A stretch of 64,000 bases of DNA from an uncultured Collinsella sp. (GTDB lineage: Bacteria; Actinomycetota; Coriobacteriia; Coriobacteriales; Coriobacteriaceae), in NCBI GenBank assembly GCA_958437495.1, contig CAUBOH010000001.1, positions 1 to 64,000 of the forward strand, in the 5' to 3' direction. The translations under genes were made by a program, and so were the position numbers. A model generated the notes under the pieces. It did no database searches. It saw nothing but the letters and a program-made list of their open reading frames with translations, and had not been told where the DNA came from. The stretch's first letter is position 1. Every line of letters starts with the position of its first letter. Below, piece after piece: positions 1 through 5,587 of the stretch.

Positions 1-252
1 CGCGGCTCATCCGGTTCCACCGGGCCGCGCGGCAAGGAGATATATTGCCAGACCGCGAAGCGATGTGGGACGTCAATTCCACTCTTCACAAGTCCTACAC
101 AACATATAGCTTCCTATATAAGCAATAGAAAGGCTGGTGCAGAAACACTGCACGTATCAGATGATGACCCTTCGGTTAAGAGATATATAAAGATCGGTCA
201 CCTGTAAGTGTCTATCTACCCACGCTTTTGCTATATAAACCAGCGCTTTAGA
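1..252 (-). promoter_or_regulatory. Gene-free structured region, possible leader RNA of a gene beyond the window
   Basis: No convincing ORF lies between the window edge and the rplT terminator. The minus strand is unusually structured. There is a perfect hairpin at 137-153 (six-base arms), a seven-base stem between 196-202 and 163-169 with one wobble pair, and a hairpin at 11-23 that contains GGTGGAACC. That nonamer matches the conserved T-box motif (TGGNACC within a stem), and phenylalanyl-tRNA synthetase genes often follow infC-rpmI-rplT, so a T-box leader reading out of the window is possible. A specifier loop and the downstream gene cannot be seen, so the T-box identity is only a suggestion. 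Confidence 0.25.
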
Positions 253-290
253 TAAAAAGAGGGAGCGCCGCGCACAGCGCGACACTCCCC
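253..290 (-). terminator. Rho-independent terminator of the infC-rpmI-rplT operon
   Basis: On the minus strand a GC-rich stem with arms starting GGGAG and ending CTCCC is followed by TCTTTTT. It lies 20 bases after the rplT stop codon, in the right place to end the ribosomal operon. Confidence 0.8.
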
Positions 291-310
291 TAGCGATTCA
301 AGAGAATCAA

Positions 311-670
311 TTAGGCCTCGAGAGCCTTCTTGGCGATGGTAGCCAGCTCGTTGAAGGACTCGATGTCCTCGTAAGCCATCTGAGCCAGGACCTTGCGGTC
401 GAGCTCGATACCGGCAACCTTCAGGCCGTGCATGAACTGAGAGTAAGAGATGTCGTTCAGGCGAGCAGCAGCGTTGATACGGGTGATCCAGAGAGAGCGG
501 ATCTCGCGCTTCTTGTTGCGGCGATCACGATACTGATACTGCAGGGAGTGCTGGACCTGCTCTTTAGCATGCTTGTAAGTACGCGAAGCGGCACCGTAGT
601 AACCCTTCGCACGGTGCATAACGGTACGGCGCTTCTTCTTGGCGGCAACAGCGCGCTTAATACGTGCCAT
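311..670 (-). CDS. rplT: 50S ribosomal protein L20
   Basis: L20 binds 23S rRNA early in assembly of the large subunit, and in several bacteria represses its own operon by binding the leader mRNA. The 119-residue product has the family's usual length and layout: a very basic N-terminal extension (MARIKRAVAAKKKR) with the conserved AKGYYG segment near residues 22-27, then a globular C-terminal domain with the INAAARLN segment. It is the last gene of infC-rpmI-rplT, 46 bases after rpmI, and is followed at once by a strong terminator. Identification is unambiguous. Whether L20 controls the operon here cannot be read from the sequence, although the infC leader does contain hairpins. Confidence 0.98.
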   Translation of the reverse strand: MARIKRAVAAKKKRRTVMHRAKGYYGAASRTYKHAKEQVQHSLQYQYRDRRNKKREIRSLWITRINAAARLNDISYSQFMHGLKVAGIELDRKVLAQMAYEDIESFNELATIAKKALEA

Positions 671-716
671 GTTCTATCAACTCCTAGACGGTTAAACGAA
701 AAACGGAAACGCGAAC

Positions 717-908
717 TTAGGCGAGACGCGACTTGATGACCTTGCGATCGGCAGCGGCGATCTCGGTCTCCTGACGGAAGCCACGCTTACGCTTGGTGGA
801 CTTCTTGCTCAGGATGTGGCTCTTGAAAGCCTTGGCGCGCATAAGCTTGCCGGTACCAGTCTTGCGGAAACGCTTCTTGGTGCCGCTGTGGGACTTCATC
901 TTAGGCAT
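717..908 (-). CDS. rpmI: 50S ribosomal protein L35
   Basis: L35 is a small basic protein of the large ribosomal subunit. The 63-residue product starts MPKMKSHSGTKKRF, the family signature, and has the usual lysine/arginine-rich composition and length (about 64 residues). It sits between infC and rplT on the same strand with gaps of about 32 and 46 bases, the arrangement found in most bacteria. A GGAGTATTTC sequence just upstream of the ATG serves as ribosome binding site. Confidence 0.98.
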   Translation of the reverse strand: MPKMKSHSGTKKRFRKTGTGKLMRAKAFKSHILSKKSTKRKRGFRQETEIAAADRKVIKSRLA

Positions 909-940
909 GAAATACTCCTTAATCGGTTACAGAACACTAG

Positions 941-1495
941 TTACTTGGTATCGCTTGCCGCTTTATCCTCATCGAAGGCGCCCTTAATCGGGGCGAGCAG
1001 CATAAGCATGTTACGGCCTTCCATCTTAGGCTTGGACTCGACCGTAGCGTAAGGCTTAAGATCCTCGGCGAGACGCTCGAGAACGTTAAGACCCTGCTCC
1101 GGGTGAGCCATCTCACGGCCGCGGAACATGATGGTGATCTTAACGCGCGCGCCCTTCTTGAGGAAACGCAGAACGTGGCCCTTCTTGGTCTCGTAGTCGC
1201 CAACGTCGATCTTGGGTCGGAACTTCATTTCCTTAACCTCGACCTTGGACTGGTTCTTACGAGCGGCCTTGGCCTTCATGGCCTGCTGGTACTTGAACTT
1301 ACCGTAGTCCATGACCTTGCAGACCGGCGGCTCCGCGTTGGGAGCGATCTCGACCAGGTCGAGACCCTGATCGTCAGCGACGCGCTGGGCATCGCGGATG
1401 GCGAACAGGCCGAGCTGAGAGCCATCGACGCCAATCAAACGGCACGAAGATGCAGTAATCTCGTCGTTGATGCGGGTTTCATCAGACTTAGCTAT
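941..1495 (-). CDS. infC: Translation initiation factor IF-3, probable AUA start
   Basis: IF-3 keeps the 30S subunit free and proofreads start-codon pairing. The protein shows the family N-terminal domain (TRINDEI near the start, then CRLIGVDGSQLGLF), a linker (YQQAMKAKAARKNQ) and the C-terminal domain with EVKEMKFRPKI and the RGREMAHPEQG segment. The longest ORF begins at an ATG at 1510, but that ATG has no ribosome binding site. A strong Shine-Dalgarno, GGAGGTAGGG, lies inside this extension, seven bases before an in-frame ATA (1495-1493). Starting there gives MAKSDETRINDEI, the normal IF-3 N-terminus. Rare AUU, AUC or AUA starts are known for infC and allow IF-3 to repress itself. I therefore prefer 1495; the 189-residue form from 1510 is the alternative. 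Confidence 0.93.
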   Translation of the reverse strand: MAKSDETRINDEITASSCRLIGVDGSQLGLFAIRDAQRVADDQGLDLVEIAPNAEPPVCKVMDYGKFKYQQAMKAKAARKNQSKVEVKEMKFRPKIDVGDYETKKGHVLRFLKKGARVKITIMFRGREMAHPEQGLNVLERLAEDLKPYATVESKPKMEGRNMLMLLAPIKGAFDEDKAASDTK

Positions 1496-1510
1496 TTTCC
1501 CTACCTCCAT

Positions 1511-1757
1511 TCATAAAAAAATAACCCGGCGCTTCTTTGCAACCAGGTCGTACACATAGACATCCTCGGTATGAGGAAGGGAATCTAGGTTGTATGACCA
1601 GTCAGCTGCTCATTGGCGCCAAAAGGTGGGAACCCTCGGGTTCCTCTTTAGGGCATTGCGGGAACAACGCCTAGCGAATAATAACACGTGCCGCGCGTTA
1701 TCACATTACGTACACGAAAAAGGGGGTCTCAACCCCCTTGAAGCGCAGGTGCATGTA
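1511..1757 (-). promoter_or_regulatory. infC operon leader with attenuator-like hairpins
   Basis: This gene-free stretch must hold the infC promoter and 5' leader. A TATTAT hexamer (minus strand, 1678-1683) could be a -10 box, but no clear -35 partner is visible. Downstream, a seven-base perfect hairpin (1629-1644) is followed by CACCTTTT. Just before infC, a weaker stem (CCTGG with CCGGG) is followed by TATTTTTTT. Both look like intrinsic terminators inside the leader and could act as attenuators, as in L20- or IF-3-controlled operons. This is inferred from structure only. Confidence 0.4.
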
Positions 1758-1780
1758 TGGTGCCCGAGGCGAGACTCGAA
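1713..1780 (-). repeat. Partial duplication of tRNA-Leu 3' end plus terminator
   Basis: This 68-base stretch repeats 1896-1964 almost exactly. Both contain the terminator hairpin, a short diverged spacer, then CCA, the 3' acceptor strand and the T-arm of tRNA-Leu(CAA), up to the same point. The 115 bases between the copies (1781-1895) carry no tRNA 5' half. They hold several perfect palindromes, including GCTTCGCGAAGC and a ten-base-arm hairpin at 1842-1864. The fragment is either the remnant of a second tRNA-Leu gene or an attachment-site scar left by an integrated element. Confidence 0.7.
1716..1740 (-). terminator. Terminator hairpin, copy A
   Basis: On the minus strand a five-base G/C stem (GGGGG/CCCCC) is followed by CTTTTTCG. 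It lies directly after the duplicated tRNA-Leu 3' fragment and is nearly identical to the terminator that follows the intact tRNA gene at 1899-1924. Confidence 0.6.
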
Positions 1781-1895
1781 GGGTCTTCGCTTCGCGAAGC
1801 CCCGGGCTTCGGGCGCACGGCGCCCTCGCCACGCTCCGCTACAAACAGGCCACAGGCCTGTTTGCTTAACGCTCCGCGCACTCACGCGAGTTCGG
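1781..1895. repeat. Palindrome-rich spacer between tRNA-Leu copies
   Basis: No gene is visible. The stretch is a series of palindromes: a perfect 12-base GCTTCGCGAAGC, a CCCGGG-centred one, a GGGCGC/GCGCCC one, and a hairpin with ten-base perfect arms and an ACA loop at 1842-1864. It could be a small repeat inserted in a tRNA gene. Confidence 0.4.
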
Positions 1896-1898
1896 CAC

Positions 1899-1924
1899 GA
1901 AAAAGGGGGCCTTGACCCCCTTGA
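1899..1924 (-). terminator. Terminator of tRNA-Leu
   Basis: Minus-strand stem AGGGGGTC / GGCCCCCTT followed by TTTTCG, 18 bases after the encoded CCA of tRNA-Leu. A near-identical copy lies at 1716-1740. Confidence 0.7.
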
Positions 1925-1941
1925 ACGCTCACTTGCATGTA

Positions 1942-2028
1942 TGGTGCCCGAGGCGAGACTCGAACTCGCACGTTGTTGCCAACGGTGGATTTTGAGTCCA
2001 CTGCGTCTGCCAATTCCGCCACTCGGGC
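1942..2028 (-). tRNA. tRNA-Leu(CAA)
   Basis: The minus strand folds as a class II tRNA of 87 bases. The acceptor stem is GCCCGAG paired with CTCGGGC, followed by discriminator A and an encoded CCA. The D-arm region (GGCGGAATTGGCAGACGC) is typical of leucine tRNAs. The anticodon stem TGGA/TCCA encloses loop CTCAAAA, giving anticodon CAA, which reads UUG. A long variable arm follows, and the T-arm contains GTTCGAGTC. All standard elements are intact. Its terminator lies at 1899-1924. Confidence 0.96.
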
Positions 2029-2067
2029 ACGTAATGCGTGAGTTAGTTTATCACAGCTTTCTGTTGA

Positions 2068-3501
2068 TTAGTCCGAAAATGGAACTTCGGCCATTTCGAT
2101 GAGTTCGACCGTGCGAAGCATCTCGCGCCGACGGCATCCGCGTCCGTTAACCGAGGCTTCGCCCATCTGGTTGTCATAGGGATCCTCGCGCATGCCATCG
2201 AAAGCAGGCACAAATTCAGCCTGGAATCGATTGTTGGCCACCATGCGCCACGGGTCGAGATTACCGAAGTAGTGACGACGGCGCCACTCCTCCCCCATTC
2301 TGCGCGCCGAGGAACCAAACGAAACATCGGCGTTAAGCCAACCGGTCTGTGGCGTATAGAACTCAGCCCAGTCGTGCGGCCCCACCGAATCGGGCGCAAC
2401 ATACAGGCCGCTCTGCCAACGGGCAGGCACGCCCGCGATGCGGCACATGGTGATAAACGTGAGCGCCATAACGCCGCAATCGCCGCGGAGCGAGTGTGCG
2501 CAGTCATCGGCAATAGATCCCAAAAGCAGGTACGGTGGCTGATAGCGATAGTCGATATGCTGTGTCAGGTAATCATAGATAGCACGAGCGCGATCGAGCG
2601 GATCCTCGAGCCCGTCAATAACACGCTCCGTCAGCTGTCGCAGGTACGGCGTAAACGCAATGTGCGGACGGTCCTCGGAAGTGTCCTCGGGCAGCGGCGT
2701 GTCCATGCACGCATGCGATGGGAGCGCACCACCATAGATATCGCAATAGGCGGCATCGATGCGATAGCGATAGGTCACCGAGAATGAATGTTCAGTCGAA
2801 GATGTCCAAGAGGCAGTACGAGCCGAAACGTTTTCAGAGGCAACGGTACCCTCCGGCGTCATATCGAGAACTTCGACCTGAGACTGTTGACGGCAGGCGG
2901 CAGCAACGGGAAGCCACGCGCGAACAGCCTCCCCCTCAAGAGCACCGGGGACAGACACAGACGCCTTAAGGGTAATGACGCGAGACAATCCATTCTGCGA
3001 TCCCATCTCCTTGAGCATCTGGTTACGCAGCGCTATGCCGTCCGCAGGATCGGGACGCATGCCGGGGACCTCTTTGGGATACACGCGAAGCGAATCGAGG
3101 AAGTTGTCGAGAACGAACAGCTCGCCATCGATAAAACGCCAGTCAATACGCTTGCGATTAATCAGGTCGTCAAACTGCTCTTCGGTAAACTCTGGCCACT
3201 CCTCGCGAATCATCGCAATGGCCCGATCACGCGACACCGAAAAATGAAGCGGCGTCTCGAGCATGCGATACCGCTCGGCGCGAACGCAGGCGGCCAGCGA
3301 AGGCTCGGGGTTCTGTTCCAAAAGGCGATCGCAGGCAGCAACAGCCTGCGTCAAATACCCGGCATCCTTAAGACGAAGAATCTCGGGCGGCAGTCCAATA
3401 TCGAGATGACGAAAGTCATCACAGCAAACATCAACAGAGCAACCAACAGGACCCTCGTCAATAACCTTCCCATCCGAAGGCAGCACATCAATAACAGCCA
3501 T
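2068..3501 (-). CDS. Transglutaminase-like (cysteine protease fold) protein
   Basis: The 477-residue protein has a transglutaminase-like domain in its C-terminal half: GDCGVMALTFITMCRIAGVP with the catalytic Cys, PHDWAEFY with the His, and GWLNADVSFG with the Asp. The spacing is normal for this fold. A helical N-terminal region (EILRLKDAGYLTQAVAACDRLL) resembles a TPR-like pair, and the middle is probably a beta domain. There is no signal peptide, so the protein is probably cytoplasmic. Members act as proteases, peptidases or amide hydrolases; the substrate here is unknown. A longer form starting at 3537 exists, but the ATG at 3501 is preceded by TTGGAG at good spacing and is preferred. Confidence 0.8.
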   Translation of the reverse strand: MAVIDVLPSDGKVIDEGPVGCSVDVCCDDFRHLDIGLPPEILRLKDAGYLTQAVAACDRLLEQNPEPSLAACVRAERYRMLETPLHFSVSRDRAIAMIREEWPEFTEEQFDDLINRKRIDWRFIDGELFVLDNFLDSLRVYPKEVPGMRPDPADGIALRNQMLKEMGSQNGLSRVITLKASVSVPGALEGEAVRAWLPVAAACRQQSQVEVLDMTPEGTVASENVSARTASWTSSTEHSFSVTYRYRIDAAYCDIYGGALPSHACMDTPLPEDTSEDRPHIAFTPYLRQLTERVIDGLEDPLDRARAIYDYLTQHIDYRYQPPYLLLGSIADDCAHSLRGDCGVMALTFITMCRIAGVPARWQSGLYVAPDSVGPHDWAEFYTPQTGWLNADVSFGSSARRMGEEWRRRHYFGNLDPWRMVANNRFQAEFVPAFDGMREDPYDNQMGEASVNGRGCRRREMLRTVELIEMAEVPFSD

Positions 3502-3643
3502 ACCAAACTCCAAGTCATTAGAACTCTTGAAGTACATTGTAGCGAGATAAAAAAGAAAGCCCCAATAAAGGAGCCCTCAACACCGATAAACGGTACCTAT
3601 AAAAAATGAATTCAACCCAGTAACCCTGTAGCGAGTTAACAAA

Positions 3644-3736
3644 GGAGGCCCCGTTCACCCGGAGCTTTTCCCATTGCGCGACTTCTGGCAAAGCCAGGTG
3701 AGCGCAAGGGAAAAGCGTAGGGTGAACGGGGCCTCC
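3644..3736. repeat. Long nested inverted repeat downstream of fba
   Basis: The outer arms (3644-3660 and 3720-3736) are 17 bases and perfectly complementary. Inside them a second stem pairs GCTTTTCCC..TTGCGC with GCGCAAGGGAAAAGC, and the apex is CTGGC/GCCAG. The whole 93-base block folds into one rod. It follows the fba stop codon and could end its transcript, but there is no T-tract and it is longer than a terminator needs to be. Confidence 0.65.
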
Positions 3737-3758
3737 GACGGGAAAGTTAAACCGCTAC

Positions 3759-4625
3759 TTACGCCTTGTTGACGGAGCCAAACTCCTCCATGAGCTCCTT
3801 GGTGCGGGCAACGATGTTGTCGCGACCAGGCTTGAGGAGCTTGCGGGGGTCAAAGCCCTTGCCCTGCTGATCCTTGCCAGCCTCAATGTACTCGCGAACG
3901 CCCTTGGCGAAGACGAGCTGCAGGTCGGTGTTGACGTTGATCTTGGAGATGCCCAGGGAAATGGCCTTCTTGATCTGATCCTCGGGGATGCCGGTGCCAC
4001 CGTGCAGGACGAGGGGCAGGTCGCCGGTCTGGGCCTTAATCTCGCCCAGACGCTCGAAGGAAAGGCCAGCCCAGTCGGCAGGGTACACGCCGTGGATGTT
4101 GCCGATACCGCAGGCAAGGAAGTCGACGCCCAGGTCAGCGATCTGCTTGCACTCAGCAGGATCAGCGAGCTCGCCGCTGGAGGTCACGCCGTCCTCGGTG
4201 CCGCCGATGCCGCCGACCTCGGCCTCGATGGACATGCCCTTGGAGTGGGCAAGCTCAACGAGCTCCTTGGTGCGGTCGAGGTTAAGCTGGAAGGTCTCCT
4301 CGTGAGAGCCGTCATACATGATGGACGTGAAGCCGGCCTCGATGCACTTGAAGCAGTCCTCGTAAGAACCGTGATCGAGGTGAAGGGCGACGGGAACGGT
4401 AACGCCCGTGGCCTCGACGGCAGCCTTGACCATGTCGGCGCAGACCTTGAAACCGCCCATCCACTTAGCGGCACCAGCGGTGCACTGAAGGATCAGCGGA
4501 GACTTGGCCTCCTCGGCGGCCTGGAGAATAGCCAGGGTCCACTCGAGGTTGTTGGTGTTGAAGGCACCGAGACCGTACTTGCCGGCCTCGGCCTTCTTGA
4601 GCATGTCTGCTGCGTTGACGAGCAT
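3759..4625 (-). CDS. fba: Class II fructose-1,6-bisphosphate aldolase
   Basis: This zinc enzyme cleaves fructose-1,6-bisphosphate to dihydroxyacetone phosphate and glyceraldehyde-3-phosphate in glycolysis, and works in reverse in gluconeogenesis. The 288-residue protein shows the class II signatures: HLDHGSYEDC with the metal-binding and catalytic residues, SIEAEVGGIGG, LVLHGGTGIP with another zinc-ligand His, and KINVNTDLQ for phosphate binding. The ORF extends upstream to 4721, but the ATG at 4625 has a perfect AGGAGGT seven bases away and gives the standard N-terminus MLVNAADMLKKA. A sigma-70-like promoter precedes it. The tagatose-bisphosphate aldolase subfamily is similar and cannot be fully excluded. 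Confidence 0.95.
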   Translation of the reverse strand: MLVNAADMLKKAEAGKYGLGAFNTNNLEWTLAILQAAEEAKSPLILQCTAGAAKWMGGFKVCADMVKAAVEATGVTVPVALHLDHGSYEDCFKCIEAGFTSIMYDGSHEETFQLNLDRTKELVELAHSKGMSIEAEVGGIGGTEDGVTSSGELADPAECKQIADLGVDFLACGIGNIHGVYPADWAGLSFERLGEIKAQTGDLPLVLHGGTGIPEDQIKKAISLGISKINVNTDLQLVFAKGVREYIEAGKDQQGKGFDPRKLLKPGRDNIVARTKELMEEFGSVNKA

Positions 4626-4665
4626 AAAAGAAACCTCCTGTAAGGTTGCTCCGATAACGCCTGTG

Positions 4666-4693
4666 ATTTTACCACGGCGCACCCGAGCATAAA
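4666..4693 (-). promoter_or_regulatory. Candidate fba promoter
   Basis: On the minus strand, TTTATG (4688-4693) and TAAAAT (4666-4671) are separated by 16 bases. The -10 lies about 40 bases upstream of the fba start, leaving room for a short leader with the AGGAGGT ribosome binding site. Confidence 0.45.
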
Positions 4694-4819
4694 CGTTCGT
4701 TTGTTCACGAATATCGTCCAAACAGACTTTTTTTGACCGTTTGCCCTACGAAATCGACCTGTTGGGGAAAAATAGCTTGACGTTTGGACGCTTCTCGTGC
4801 TTTAGAGCTGACTATAAAG

Positions 4820-5503
4820 TTACACCTGCATGAAAGGGTTCTGCATGAGCTCGCGTGCCATGGTGGTCGAATCGCCATGGCCGGTTAGGCAAACGGTATC
4901 GGGTGGGAGAAGCCGGGCGAGCTTGGAGAGCGAGCGCAGAATCGCCGCCTCGTCTCCTCCAGAAAGATCGGTGCGGCCGTGCCCAGCCGGAAACAGGGTG
5001 TCGCCCACAAAGGCAATGTTCCCTTGCTCGGTGGCAGCAAACAAGACGATCCCGCCCGGCGTATGCCCTGGTGTCTCGATCACCTGTAGGCAGATATCGC
5101 CCACCTCGATAGCATCGCCCTCGGCGAGCAGGCGCGTCGGCTCCCCGGGGTCGGGCGTCTCAATGCCCCACATAGCTCGCTGTTCCTTGATGTTCGCATG
5201 CGGCACCGCCACATCCTTAGCGCACAGCTCATACCGGCAGCCCTCGCCAACGGTGGTTCGCACGCCGGCAACACCGCCAACATGATCGGCATGGCCATGA
5301 GTGCATACGGCGCCAAGCACGCGTACGCCGGGATGCTCGGCTCGGATATGCTCCACTAAGCGCTCGCCTTCCCATGCGGGGTCGATAATCACGCACTCAT
5401 TATCCGAAATAACAGCATAGCTATTGGTCTGAATGGGACCGTTTACGAGCGTCTCAATCTCGACCGATCCCTTGGAAGTTAAATCCAAGGACACAGTACT
5501 CAT
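4820..5503 (-). CDS. MBL-fold metallo-hydrolase (glyoxalase II-like)
   Basis: A 227-residue metallo-beta-lactamase fold hydrolase of the hydroxyacylglutathione hydrolase (YcbL/GloB) group. It has the binuclear metal site motif THGHADHVGG, GHTPGG with a ligand His, the bridging-Asp segment GDTLFPAGHGRTDLSGGD, and a final GHGDS. It is cytosolic, with no signal peptide. The family hydrolyses thioesters such as S-lactoylglutathione or analogues; the physiological substrate here is unknown. AGGAGAGGGAC just before the ATG fits as ribosome binding site. It is the last gene of a recJ-rel-MBL series on the minus strand, although a hairpin separates it from rel. Confidence 0.88.
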   Translation of the reverse strand: MSTVSLDLTSKGSVEIETLVNGPIQTNSYAVISDNECVIIDPAWEGERLVEHIRAEHPGVRVLGAVCTHGHADHVGGVAGVRTTVGEGCRYELCAKDVAVPHANIKEQRAMWGIETPDPGEPTRLLAEGDAIEVGDICLQVIETPGHTPGGIVLFAATEQGNIAFVGDTLFPAGHGRTDLSGGDEAAILRSLSKLARLLPPDTVCLTGHGDSTTMARELMQNPFMQV

Positions 5504-5523
5504 GTCCCTCTCCTCTCTATAGA

Positions 5524-5551
5524 ACTCGAGGCATCAAACGATGCCTCGAGT
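5524..5551 (-). terminator. Perfect hairpin between rel and the MBL gene
   Basis: Twelve-base perfect arms (5524-5535 and 5540-5551) with a four-base loop lie between the rel stop codon and the MBL ribosome binding site. The tail is only weakly T-rich, so it may reduce read-through rather than stop it. Confidence 0.5.
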
Positions 5552-5587
5552 GTAGCGAATATCAATAATGTGACACGTTCGTCGCGA

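Noticed and set aside
1713..1780. A second functional tRNA-Leu gene
   Set aside because: Only CCA, the 3' acceptor strand and the T-arm are present. There is no anticodon arm, D-arm or 5' acceptor strand.
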